Notes under the pieces: generated by a model
What the model was told of the DNA's origin: nothing
Databases searched by the model: none
The model's input: only the letters and a program-made list of their open reading frames with translations
From: Microcyclospora pomicola
Taxonomy: Eukaryota > Ascomycota > Dothideomycetes > Capnodiales
Direction of reading: 5' to 3'
NCBI GenBank assembly: GCA_002786065.1
Contig: NHNY01000008.1
Coordinates: forward strand, 496,001 to 560,000
DNA length: 64,000 bases
Part shown: positions 43,071-53,495 of the stretch, piece after piece
Position numbering within the stretch: position 1 is the stretch's first letter
How the letters are laid out: each line of letters opens with the position of its first letter
Position numbers and translations under genes: made by a program

Positions 43071-43871
43071 ATGGCCGATCCCTTTGAGGTCCGCATGCGC
43101 TTCACCTCGCACCTGCAGCACCTTAACGCCTCGACGACGTCCGCGACCAAGACGGCCAACTACGCACTGAAATACTCCGAGTTCAGCGACGACCTGCACT
43201 CGTGCATCCTCGAGCAGCTCGAGCGCAGCAACATGAACAACCGCGCCAACATCATGTACTTCCTGCCGGCGCTGTGCGACACGGCCAAGGCGCAGAGCGA
43301 GCTGGGCTACGTGCGCATGATGGAGCGAGATATCCTGCGCATCATCGACCTGGTCGCTCCAGATGACGGGAGCGGGGCCGCTAACGTCAAGGTCGTAAGG
43401 AAGGTGCTGGCGCAGCTGAAGGTCAAGGGGTTTTTGCAGGAGCAGACTGTGGTGGAGCTGGAGGAATGTATTGTGGGGAGGGATTTGATGGGAGATCTCG
43501 CGTCTTCACCGCCGCCGGCTGGGATGGGCGAGGAGCGGGGTTTACTGGCGGAGCAGGACCGTGGAGTGGTGCAAGCAGCGTCCGCGCGGTTGACGCCGCA
43601 TTCGACCAGTCGCGAACATGTGCTGGCATACACCCCGGCGATCCGACTGGACAAGCGGCAGATCGAGCAGCGAATCGAGGAGGACCGGGAGCGGCATAAG
43701 AAGGCGCGCGAGGGGATATGGGCAGTGCCGCAGGAGACGGGAAAGCTGGCCGACGATGCGGAATTCGAGAAGATGTGGGAGGAGGTCAGTGAGGTAGGGG
43801 ACGATGATTACCAGCTGGCGAAAGAGGAAGCGGAAGACCGGCGGAGATATCTCGAGGCTGAAGCCTCGTGA
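43071..43871 (+). CDS. CTK3: CTD kinase subunit gamma (CTK3)
   Basis: Regulatory subunit of the CTDK-I kinase (Ctk1-Ctk2-Ctk3), which phosphorylates Ser2 of the RNA polymerase II C-terminal domain during elongation. The protein is 266 aa in one exon. The start at 43071 (GCATGGCC context) gives MADPFEVRMRFTSHLQHLNA, the family N-terminus. The N-terminal CID-like fold is visible: YALKYSEFSDDLHSCILEQL then RSNMNNRANIMYFLPALCD. The C-terminal half has an Arg/Glu-rich helix, DKRQIEQRIEEDRERHKKAR followed by EGIWAVP, which is typical of Ctk3/Lsg1-like proteins. It is convergent with the ETF-alpha gene. Confidence 0.9.
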   Translation: MADPFEVRMRFTSHLQHLNASTTSATKTANYALKYSEFSDDLHSCILEQLERSNMNNRANIMYFLPALCDTAKAQSELGYVRMMERDILRIIDLVAPDDGSGAANVKVVRKVLAQLKVKGFLQEQTVVELEECIVGRDLMGDLASSPPPAGMGEERGLLAEQDRGVVQAASARLTPHSTSREHVLAYTPAIRLDKRQIEQRIEEDRERHKKAREGIWAVPQETGKLADDAEFEKMWEEVSEVGDDDYQLAKEEAEDRRRYLEAEAS

Positions 43872-44226
43872 TTGATGAGCTGGAATGCCTACTTATATGA
43901 TATGCGGTTTAGCGTGGCGCTGGTCGGTTCTGTTACTTGGGAGAACATTGTATGACTAGGATGTAGAACGAATTCGTGGCAATGTACAGATATGTTCTAT
44001 CGTCGAGCTGGGTACAGCAGACACGAGTCTCAACGCATTTGAGTCTACCGTGCGACGCGTTTCTTCCACCGAGCCCATCAAGGACTTGGTTCTTGATTTC
44101 TTTGTTCTCCCTCAAACAAGCAGGAGCCAGAGCTTGCCATCATTCAGCCTGTCGCAGAATGTTTGAGCCCCTAACATGAGCCATCTGAACAAAAGGTGCG
44201 CGTCCATGAGTTACCATTCAAGGCCG
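43872..44226. other. Convergent intergenic region, CTK3 / ETF-alpha
   Basis: The 355-bp gap lies between stop codons and should hold both 3' UTRs. No gene or signal was found. Confidence 0.45.
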
Positions 44227-45285
44227 TCATGAGCTCTTCAGCTTTTCTGTCAACTCCGGCACCTTGTCAAACAAATCTCCCACCAACCCAACATCAGCCA
44301 CTTGGAAGATCGGCGCATCGGCGTCCTTGTTGATAGCAGCAATGACTTTGCTGTCCTTCATGCCCGCCAAATGCTGGATCGCTCCGCTGATTCCAGCGCA
44401 GAGATATAGCTGAGGAGCGACATTCTTTCCTGTCTGGCCGACCTGCAGACTGTTGTCGGCGAAGCCACTGTCCACCGCCGCACGAGACGCACCAATTGCA
44501 GCCCCCAATGCGTCCGCCAGAGGGGTCATGATACGGTCAAACTCCTCCTTAGACTTCAGACCGCGACCACCCGACACAACCTTCTCCGCACTCCCCAGAT
44601 CCGGACGGTCAGACACGGCCAAGTCCTCGCTCACCCACTCCGTTGGCGACTCCACCTTCGGGTCCGCGCCCTCCTCCGTCGACGCCGATCCACCTTCCGC
44701 TGCACCAGAGGGGAACGCCGTCCCGCGAACCGTGATGACTTTGACGTTATCCGCCGACTGGACGGTCAGAATCGCATTGCCGGCGTAGATGGGGCGGACG
44801 AAGGTATCCTCGCTCTCGACGGCGGTGATGTCGCTAATCTGCTGGACGTCGAGCAGCGCGGCGACGCGGGGCATGAGGTTCTTGCCGAACGCCGAGTGGC
44901 CCGCAAGCACATGTGTGTAGCCGCCCTTCTTGATGTTCTCCGCCAGCAGCGGCGCCCAGTTCTCCGGCAGGCCGCGGTCGTACGCGCTGTTGTCGACGAA
45001 GATCACCTTCTCGAGCCCCTCCACTTTCGCCGCTTCGTCCGCGACCGCTTTGATGTTGCCGCCGGCTACGAAGCCGTGGATGCTGCCGCCGAGTTTCTGC
45101 GCCGCCGAGATGGAGGCGAGCGAGGCCATGTTCAGCTTGCCGTCGCGCTGCTCGAGCACGGCCAGCGTGGAGGCGAGGCGTTGCAGGGCGGCATGCTGCG
45201 TGCTTCGGGTGATCGGGGTAGGGCCCTGTTGGCGGAGACAGGTGATACTCTGCCGTAGCAGGGCAGATCTGAAGGGGAGAGCCAT
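44227..45285 (-). CDS. ETFA: Electron transfer flavoprotein alpha subunit
   Basis: Mitochondrial matrix FAD protein; with ETF-beta it passes electrons from acyl-CoA dehydrogenases to ETF:ubiquinone oxidoreductase. The protein is 352 aa in one exon. The start at 45285 (CGCCATGGCT) gives a presequence, [20 protein letters not shown]. The frame runs back to 45363 but without family support. [20 protein letters not shown] opens the mature protein. The FAD-binding C-terminal domain is clear: [69 protein letters not shown] and [24 protein letters not shown]-like ATATATATG lies about 155 nt upstream. Confidence 0.95.
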   Translation of the reverse strand: MALPFRSALLRQSITCLRQQGPTPITRSTQHAALQRLASTLAVLEQRDGKLNMASLASISAAQKLGGSIHGFVAGGNIKAVADEAAKVEGLEKVIFVDNSAYDRGLPENWAPLLAENIKKGGYTHVLAGHSAFGKNLMPRVAALLDVQQISDITAVESEDTFVRPIYAGNAILTVQSADNVKVITVRGTAFPSGAAEGGSASTEEGADPKVESPTEWVSEDLAVSDRPDLGSAEKVVSGGRGLKSKEEFDRIMTPLADALGAAIGASRAAVDSGFADNSLQVGQTGKNVAPQLYLCAGISGAIQHLAGMKDSKVIAAINKDADAPIFQVADVGLVGDLFDKVPELTEKLKSS

Positions 45286-45619
45286 GGCGAATGTGAAGGT
45301 ATTGGATCTCGAATTGATGTTCTTGCAGAACGTCGCAAAGTGCTGACGATCCAAGCTCCGCAATCGGGCACATGCAGCCGAGGTGACATGGTAGAACTAT
45401 CGCTGCAGGTGGACTGCACATCACTCGGGTCGAATAATCCATATATATGTAGGTATACTGCCTGACTGATGTTATCACAATACTTCTACCGCTTCAATAT
45501 TGCGCACAATGGGCTGAACGAACATTGGAGGATATAAGTACAGTTGTGATACATATGATACAGTAATGCGACGTCTCCCAAATATCCCTTAACCTTACCA
45601 GCATCAGAAGCCTGGCCAC
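45286..45619. promoter_or_regulatory. Intergenic region with ETF-alpha promoter
   Basis: The 334-bp gap lies between two minus-strand genes. It holds a TATA-like ATATATATG at 45441-45449 for ETF-alpha and the 3' UTR of the next gene. Confidence 0.45.
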
Positions 45620-47515
45620 CTACGCAGCATCAGCGGTATGCGCTGCGTGGTTCTTTCTGCTATAGCGGTACATCAGAGCACCATTGGGTTCGTAGATGTC
45701 CCAGCCCTCCTCATCGCACACCTGCTTCGCTTCGGTCTCCAGCTTGCGAATCTCGCCGCGATACATGTTGTGTATGGTTGTGTTACGATGCCACTTGGTG
45801 AGTGCAGGCGGGAGTCGTTGCAGATCCTCCGGAGCATATTCATCATCGTCGCGCACGTCTCGCAACACGCCTGATTCCCAATAGCGCGCATCCTTCAGCC
45901 AATCCGCGCGCATGGACTCGGCGTTGACAGCATAGAGGAGCTGACGAATGTGTTCCTTGGCCTTGTCTGGGTCACGTATCGGGTTGGCAATACACCCTGG
46001 TGGGGCTCCGTTGTCGAGTCCGAATACTGACTTACTACTGGACGTTTCGTCCGAAGTGGCGCTGCGATATCTCTTCCGTCTCAGCTTAAGAGCGTCTTGT
46101 GGCGCATCTGCGTCTTTATAGAGCCACTTTTCTCTCTCTAGATTTGCTGCGAGCAGGTAAGAAGGCGCGTATAGTTGCTCGAGCGGATGCTCAAGCCACG
46201 CCTTGGCCATTTTGAGCCTGTCCACTGCGCTGGAGGGAAATACCGCATTGAAGAACATGACCTCGGATGGGGATCGTATTGCCGTCAAACCACTTACACC
46301 TATGAGTCTCCTGAGCGTACTCCAGACGTCTGACTTCAGAGCTGTCGTGATAGATGCGGGCTGGGAATCAAATGCGGTTGGCTTGACATGATCCGGCGGT
46401 TCGTCGTCGATATATTTCCACACACTTGTCGAGTAGAACTCCGCGAGCTGGTGTGCTGCCTCGACGTGCAGACTCGAGGCCGCTTTGGTCATGTCATATA
46501 GCCACGAGCTTGTGTACACCGTTGCTCCATTCTGTGTCGATTTGAAGAAGTCGGCCCTCCGAAAATAGCTCATGGGGTCGTCCAACGCACAACCGACGTC
46601 GACGTACTTCTTGACCAGCTGCCGTTCGTGCACATAGTTCTGATCGCCACGCTCAAACATTGCGTTTTCTCGCGCCCGATGGTAAATCGTCAACTCATCC
46701 CAGGGCGAAGAAAGGAAATATCCACTGTCGTTGAAAGCGACCTCGATGCCATCGAACGAGTTTTGGACTGCGTCGTTCTTGACAGTCCCAAGAGTAGCTC
46801 GTGAGTTTGAAACTGCCAGAGGCAGCGCCTTTTCCCAATACCGACGAGCTCGCTCCTCGTCCCCCAGCACTTCGTAAGCGATCTTGCCTTCTAGCACGGT
46901 GGCCTCGATCGAATTACCCTCGTCGGCAAGTCTCGTTAATTGCTTCCGCACTGGCTCAAGCTGCCTCGAATGTATAGTCCGCGGATTACGTTTGAACTGA
47001 AGCAGCGCCTCGCTCACGAGAAATAGGATAGAAGGCAAGTGGCCATTCGCGCTCACGATAAGAATGAGGTCTAAGCCTTGATCGCGGATCTCCTTCGGTC
47101 CCAGAAGGGAGATCCTGCCCAATAGATACAGGTCTTGATCGGAGAGTCCAAGATCCTTCTGAGCTGCCTGTACTCGTTCGACTGTTTTCCCCCTTGTCGT
47201 GGGATTGTTGAATACTCGATCGGAAAACTCAAGAGCTGTTTCCAGCGTGAAACCGATGGCCCGCATGCGAGTCAGACGAACGATCTGCAACGAAAGCTCA
47301 GTTTGGAAGGTGTCATTTGCCCATCGAATCCTGGCAATGTTGACGAGGGGCTTATGCCGCCTGACGCTGGGGGCTTCTCTAAGAAATTTTGCTCCACGTC
47401 GCTGCAAGATGATGTTGCCGCTGACATCCAGTCGAGTCAGCGGCCGGCCGCAGCAACAAGAACAGAGATGGCATTGTGATGAGAGTACTCGCTTCGCAGC
47501 TGCGCGTTGAAGCAT
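45620..47515 (-). CDS. Hypothetical mitochondrial protein with TPR/Sel1-like repeats
   Basis: I do not recognise a named family for this 631-aa single-exon protein. The N-terminus is rich in Arg, Cys and Ser without acids (MLQRAAAKRVLSSQCHLCSC...RPLTRLD), a likely mitochondrial presequence. The middle is helical and contains a Sel1/TPR-like unit, EATVLEGKIAYEVLGDEERA followed by RRYWEKALPLA, and another at HLPSILFLVSEALLQ. The later part has AAHQLAEFYSTSVWKYID and a conserved-looking PPGCIANPIRDPDKAKEHIR then LRDVRDDDEYAPEDLQRLPP. It ends DEEGWDIYEPNGALMYRYSR, which suggests a conserved C-terminal block. Its role is unknown; a respiratory assembly or mitochondrial expression factor is only a guess from this layout. 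Confidence 0.75.
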   Translation of the reverse strand: MLQRAAAKRVLSSQCHLCSCCCGRPLTRLDVSGNIILQRRGAKFLREAPSVRRHKPLVNIARIRWANDTFQTELSLQIVRLTRMRAIGFTLETALEFSDRVFNNPTTRGKTVERVQAAQKDLGLSDQDLYLLGRISLLGPKEIRDQGLDLILIVSANGHLPSILFLVSEALLQFKRNPRTIHSRQLEPVRKQLTRLADEGNSIEATVLEGKIAYEVLGDEERARRYWEKALPLAVSNSRATLGTVKNDAVQNSFDGIEVAFNDSGYFLSSPWDELTIYHRARENAMFERGDQNYVHERQLVKKYVDVGCALDDPMSYFRRADFFKSTQNGATVYTSSWLYDMTKAASSLHVEAAHQLAEFYSTSVWKYIDDEPPDHVKPTAFDSQPASITTALKSDVWSTLRRLIGVSGLTAIRSPSEVMFFNAVFPSSAVDRLKMAKAWLEHPLEQLYAPSYLLAANLEREKWLYKDADAPQDALKLRRKRYRSATSDETSSSKSVFGLDNGAPPGCIANPIRDPDKAKEHIRQLLYAVNAESMRADWLKDARYWESGVLRDVRDDDEYAPEDLQRLPPALTKWHRNTTIHNMYRGEIRKLETEAKQVCDEEGWDIYEPNGALMYRYSRKNHAAHTADAA

Positions 47516-48012
47516 TACTCCGGCACGTGTATCTGCATCCTCGAACCGAATTGGAGATGTCTATATCTCCTAGGTATACATTATACGACAGGAGGCGATA
47601 GCGGAATGCCTCCGTCCTCCGATGCAACCACAGTCTCAGGCATTATGAGCCACGCGATGAACCCAAGGACAAGTGTTCTCGCGTACATAGACGGCACGAA
47701 TAAGCAGGCAACTTGACTGAAAACACTCATTCCAGTACGATTGGATACAAGGTATCTACTCCTTTGAAGTTGGAGGTGTGTTCGTTCATGGTCCAATGTC
47801 ATTCGTGGAGCCCACTACTTATGCGATCGAGACTGACCCACGCTAGTTCGGAGCACGAGACGTCAGTACACACGACAGGAGATAACATTGACTCCAACAT
47901 TCTTAGCTTTGAGTGACCGGCTTGCTGAATCGAATTGTGGGAAAGGCTTGCGAAGTTTGCCCTTATCACCGTCGGCTCGTCTCAGACGCATTCCCAGTCC
48001 AATACCGCCAGC
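47516..48012. promoter_or_regulatory. 497-bp divergent region
   Basis: The gap holds the promoters of the mitochondrial protein gene and the ArfGAP gene. No TATA box or other motif is evident. Confidence 0.4.
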
Positions 48013-49245
48013 ATGAGTAAGATGTGGGAGGTCGACCCGGAGACCAAGGTCAAGCTCCAGGAGATCCAGAAGGTTAACGACAACAAGACATGCGTAGACT
48101 GCGGTGCTCCTTCACCACAATGGGTGGGTATGACTCGCAGCCAATCGCCTTGTACAATGGCTAAGCAGGAATGTTACTAGATTTCCCCCAAATTCGGCAT
48201 CTTCTTCTGTCTGGGATGCTCTGGTATCCACCGCTCGCTAGGTGTCCACATCTCGTTTGTGCGATCCGCGACCATGGACGCTCTTAAAACGAACGAGGTG
48301 AAGCGGATGGAGTTGGGAGGAAACAGACCATGGAAAGACTTCTTCAACGAACACAAGAGCAACAAGCTCATTGGACAGGACTTTGACAACTGTACGATCG
48401 CGGAACGATATGATAGTGAGGCTGGAGAAGAGTGGAAGGAGCGCTTGACTTGCAAAGTGGAAGGGACGGAGTATGTCCCTGGTAGTAAGCCCGCGACAAC
48501 AAGAACGGCTCCGGCAGCAGCTGGTATCTCATCAGCCTCGGGTTCGGGGCGGAGCACACCGTTGTCGAAAGTGTCGTCTCCTCCTCAACGTAATGTGTCT
48601 CCATCACAGAAGTCTAGGAACGAGGCCTACTTTGCAAAGATGGGATCTGATAATGCCAATCGGTCGGAAGATCTCCATCCCTCGCAAGGTGGTAAATACG
48701 CAGGCTTCGGCTCTTCACCGATGCCCGCCTCCAACAGCAATGGAGGCTTCACCGACGAACTTCAGAAAGATCCGGTTGCAGCTCTGACCAAAGGCTTTGG
48801 CTGGCTCAGCAGCACAGTTAGTAAGCAAGCTGCAACTGTGACGAAAACATATATTCAACCAGGCATCAAGAACTTGGCAGAAGGCGACTTCGCTGCGCAA
48901 GCTCGTGCTGCTGCATTACAAGTGGGCAACACGGTGCAGCAAGGTACCAAAGGCTTGGGAGATCAATTCAACAAGTTCGTCGACCCTGACCAACAAACTG
49001 CTGGCGGGTCTGCCCGAGGAACAGGCAAGGCACCCGAGAAGCAAGACTTTTGGGATTCGTTTGGCCAAGATCCTGCAGGCCCACCCAAAGAGAAGAAAGA
49101 CTTCTGGGATGATTTTGCAGCGGCTGGAGAGCAAGCGACCGTGCAGAAAGCGAAGCCAACGAGTATTGGTACGAGTGCCATGAAGACCGGGGGCGGCTCA
49201 GGTGCGGGAGCAAAGAAAGAGGATGGCGAGTGGGGCGATTGGTGA
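48013..49245 (+). CDS. GCS1: ADP-ribosylation factor GTPase-activating protein (Gcs1/ArfGAP1)
   Basis: Stimulates GTP hydrolysis by Arf1 and so drives COPI coat release at the Golgi. Exons 48013-48123 and 48181-49245; 391 aa. The ArfGAP zinc finger spans the intron: CVDCGAPSPQW | ISPKFGIFFCLGC, exactly C-X2-C-X16-C-X2-C. GIHRSLGVHISFVRS contains the catalytic Arg finger in RSLGVH. Later, VAALTKGFGWLSSTVSKQ is an ALPS-like amphipathic segment that senses membrane curvature. DFWDSF, DFWDDF and the terminal EWGDW are Trp motifs of the kind that bind coatomer delta subunit. The donor is GTGGGT, slightly unusual. The start is at MSKMWEVDPETKVKLQEIQK; a Met three codons further on is the family-typical alternative. 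Confidence 0.93.
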
Positions 49246-50987
49246 GGCGATTGCCAAGCAGAGAAACTCTGCGTGCTTGGCTGGTGACATGCATCCATGT
49301 TTGCGGCCGGCCGACCACCAGTGGAGAGGTGAGGATGTTGTGTCTACTGCCATCTGTCGTAGATGCAACACCAGCACTCCATGATGATATACGTTGTATG
49401 GTTGACGAGTAAGAACCGAACCCGTGGCACGCGCTTGATGACGGGTCAGCAAGCACAAGAGACCGTTCCAGGATGCAACGACTTTGAGAGCATGCCCAGC
49501 ACAGGTTTGGGTGACTACGAGCTAATGCTGAGAGCAAAACCAACAACGAAGAAAAGAGCAATCGAAATCCCACTGGGGCACTACTAAGCGAATGGTCCTT
49601 CACGTGCTCACGTATCCCGCACGGCACAATTTACAACTCCAGAGGACCTCTGTACGTCGCTTACCTGCTCTCTTGATTTGTGGGGTTCGTGTAAGCAAGC
49701 ACGATGGCAGAATACATATGGTCAGGACAGGTCTGACTCCACAGTTTACAGTCCACATCAGCAATAGTACAACCACAAACATCCTATCACCCCATGACAT
49801 CTGCCGTTTCTCGCCATCTAATTATGCCTTATGTGCGGGGTCATCGTGTTCGCCTAAAGATGTTTTGAAGTATCCGAGTATGACAGACCGGACACGGCGA
49901 GTAAGCCGTAAAAGAGCTACGACATCCTGACAACAACCATGTGCATACCTAACCACCTTGCCTATAATCACTAAAAGGTACGCTCACAGTCCCCACCATT
50001 CAACAACCCTACCAGCCAGCCATCGCCTACATGCAGCCCCACCGGCTACCGCACGCAGTCCAAACTGGCAGGCAAGTAGTAAGTCTCGTTTGTCATAGCG
50101 CTGCTATTATTACTACAGTAGTTATTTGACGGCATATGACATCGGAACTACCGCATTCTAGTTGTGTTAAGGTAAGGTAGGACCTTAGTCGAGTAACTAT
50201 TGCTACCTACATACATCATGTAGTAGCCTTATGCACGTTCAACCTGTCACTTTCGTACCTTATGCGGGCTCGACGTCAGCGTGCGCAAGAATAAACCACA
50301 CTTGGAAGCTGGACGCTCGTGTCAACGCCAATATTGTAGTGTCGTCTAGGGACAGCTTAACACTTGGGCTGGACATGAATAGAATCGCCACGCGGCGTTC
50401 GCGGATGGGCTGGGATGTGGATGGGTTGGGAAGTGGACGCTGTGCTGTGCTGGGCTGGGCCTATTATTGCTCGGGATGTTACCTTACCCTACCGACCTGA
50501 TCGTAGAGCACGTTGTGGATTGTGATACCGTATCCATCGCACTGTATAGAGTGTGGAGTGTGGAGTAGGCGGGAATTCGCACGCTGCGCGAATACTTGGA
50601 CGATACGCGGTCGCCGTCGTGGCAGGTCTGTAGGCGTAGGATACCTTGATTAAAGCTTGCTTGTATCACGTTTCTGTCTAGCGATGCTTTCACATGCTAG
50701 GTACATAGGTAAATGTTTGTTGTTTGAACACCACATGCCTTCTGCTGAGGAGCAACTCACGACGATGATTCGTCGCACATCTTCGGAATCACAGAGCCCG
50801 GTATACCATTCAGGTCAGGATCTTTGCAATCGAGTACGAGATCAGTGGTGTGACGTGATCATGTCGTCCGTCTGTATACTGTACTCTCCAGACCCGCATC
50901 ACCATGATGCACGAATTGTCGCAGAGCATCGCGGAAAGGTACTCAGACTTATAGCCGGTCATCAGAACAAGAACATCCGCTTTACAG

Positions 50988-51022
50988 CAAAGCATGTTTA
51001 ACGCAGCGGTAAACATGCTTTG
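50988..51022. repeat. Perfect 13-bp inverted repeat (hairpin)
   Basis: CAAAGCATGTTTA at 50988-51000 and its exact complement TAAACATGCTTTG at 51010-51022 flank a 9-base loop (ACGCAGCGG). It could form a cruciform or an RNA hairpin, or be a palindromic binding site. Confidence 0.8.
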
Positions 51023-51485
51023 TTTGTCGTGAGTATGTTCGCCCAGCCGTGCCGTGCCGTCTCGTCTGGCGCCGGAGCAGGAGGAAGCGACGACGTCAAT
51101 TCTTGCAGGGAAGATTCTGTTCGTCTCATACATTTCTGTGGAGCGGGCGGGATGTATGTGATCATATTTGTTGCGGTCTTGTCCAATGATGTGCAGTATT
51201 CGACGGCACCTCGTATTTGGACATTTGCAGCAAACTCCACTTGACGTCGAGAGGACCCAGAATGTGCCGTCCGGTCACGTCCGGTCAGTGGAGACATGTT
51301 CACTTGATGTGGATGAGGACTGAGAAGACGCCCTCCCAGGTCTGGAGTTTGCATGGCATGGTCACCGCGAAGACTAGAACTACCTTGCCGTTGTCGGGCT
51401 TGGCTGAGCTCACGCGGCGTGGCTGTCGTGGAAATTGCGGGCTTCAAGCCGTGAGCAGAAGAGCCGAATCTACCGTGTCGCCACG

Positions 51486-51510
51486 TCAGATCAGATCAGA
51501 TCAGATCGGA
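51486..51510. repeat. TCAGA tandem repeat
   Basis: Four perfect copies of TCAGA (51486-51505) are followed by one imperfect copy (TCGGA). It is a short microsatellite, probably of no function. Confidence 0.8.
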
Positions 51511-53495
51511 TATCTTCATGGTGTGTTCCGGACATGGTGCAAGTGTCCTGGTGGATTATTATTGCGACCTACGCGAGGTTTCGCCCGGATGTCGTCTTGG
51601 TATGTGATCGCAGGTGTGACGTTGCGAGATCGCCATCCGTGTCGCCTTGCATAAGCTCGCTCGCTTGCCCGCCTTTACATCGTGTCGGTTGCAATTTTTA
51701 GAACCCGTGCTGGCGTTTGGTAGACCATGCTGTCCGGCTCTGCAGACCCGTCGCCATGGTGTTTTGCAAGGCTACTGTATCACCATCTCCTCCGTGTGAA
51801 AACCGAACAATGGAACAATTTCTTGAAGCTCTCCCCTGAGCCATGTTTCCGTCTTCACCACAGCCGCAGCTTACAAACGACAGGGGTAGCAGCGGTTCCC
51901 CTGACCGTTGATGTGTCAAGGCAACGCAGCCAGCTCCGCCAAGACGGAGGAAAGGGTGCGCAAGCGAAAGCCTTGTGGGATAGAGTTTGCAACGTGCGGA
52001 AGCCCATCAAAGCTTATTCCAGCGTTACACCAACGACGTCGATCAAGGAACATTTGCTGGTCCGACGTCGTTCCTGCAAGGTATGTTTCTGGAAATAACC
52101 AAATCATTCTCCAACCATCACGCGCACGATCGCCTGGTGGCGAACTATTGGAACTGAGTGAATGCTAGTGTGCAGTGTTGCTTGAACAACGACAATCTTG
52201 GTGGATCTCCTGTCTGCACAAAACGCCGTTGCGCCAAAAAGTAGGCCGGGAGGCGCGCCACGCCCGACGACTTGTCGTTTACAAGCAATTTGGCGAGTCT
52301 GGGTCCTGCTTCCAGTCCTGCTGCTACCTTGGCCCGCGGGAAGACCTGCCGGTAGGCACGGCATTCGGCGGTACGAGCTCCCTGTCTTGTTGAACCATCG
52401 CCGTCCCGTCAGCAAACGAAGGATGCGTCCACAGTCCACACACCGTAAGCATTTCCCCTGCCCGAAGGATCTCCTAGCATCATTGCTCTCAGACAAGAAG
52501 TACTGAGAGTCTCGGATCTTGCCACGGACGTCCAAGTGCAAGCTATGACGACGCCGGCAGGAGTCGAACCGATTTTTGGTCGGTGTTGTGCTAACGTCGA
52601 CAGCTGAATCCTGCAGGCAAAATCAACATGCCCACGCCCCAGCACCAGCACAACAGCCACACTCGTTCACATCGCGTGCTGCTTGTTACCCCACACGAAA
52701 GGCCAAAATTGTCCGTCCTTCCTATGAATTGTAAGTAATGTCTACATTACCAAGCGATACCTCGTAAGGACATGCTCGTGTGTGACTGCCACCCGTCATT
52801 ACGATAGCCAACAATCGGCAGTGGTTCACCCGCTCTACCTCAAGCAATTCGCCAACGCATTTAGTACACGGGATCAAGGAACACTGCTCAACACGTGATG
52901 GCTATGCGGCCCAATGGTGGATGCGACGGGCGTGGTTTGGCCAAGCCTCATGGAAGAGCCGGATGTCACTAATCCCTTTAGTACCTGCGCGTGTGACAAC
53001 ATAGCCTCGACTGGCTTACATCCTAATTTGAGCCTCACGCTGCTCCTCGCATGCATTGATCGTGATCGCACCCCCCTGCGTCCGCCTGCGGGATCAACGG
53101 GCCTAACCTCTGAGGATACTATCCTTAGCTCTCTACGCCTGCCGGGATACGAGGTCCTTCGCTCATGCAAAGTAGGCGTTCGAGCCGTTTGGATCCACGT
53201 CTCTCGCATGGGACCGGTACCCACAAGCACGTACTCCTGGGGCATTCTCCCGATGGCCATGTCGCATCGCTATGCCTAGCTGATGACGGGAGAATGTGGC
53301 TCTATCCCAGACCGCGGGCTCGGCGTGGACCTGTGAGATACATATGTAAGTGCATCTCCCGACTGCAGTGGCATCCCCCTTCCATCCAGTACTCTTGCAC
53401 AACGATCTTGTTCCTACAAGCACTTCGTTCCATCCATTCGTTGTAGCGTTCACTCGTTCCGACGCTCAACACCTACCCTTGTTTCCGAATACACA

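Larger units (their letters stand above)
49246..53495. other. 4.25-kb gene-poor region upstream of the repeat protein
   Basis: This is the longest stretch without a recognisable gene. Frames of 60-150 codons occur on both strands but none has family-like content or supported splicing. It contains a perfect 13-bp inverted repeat (50988-51022) and a short TCAGA tandem repeat (51486-51505). It may be a long promoter and leader of the downstream wall-type gene, hold non-coding RNA genes, or contain lost genes. A sequence at 52548-52578 resembles a tRNA 3' half but does not fold. Confidence 0.45.

Noticed and set aside
52548-52580. Possible tRNA 3' half on the minus strand (GGTTCGACTCC box).
   Set aside because: The T-arm stem does not pair and no matching 5' acceptor strand or anticodon arm is found at tRNA distance.
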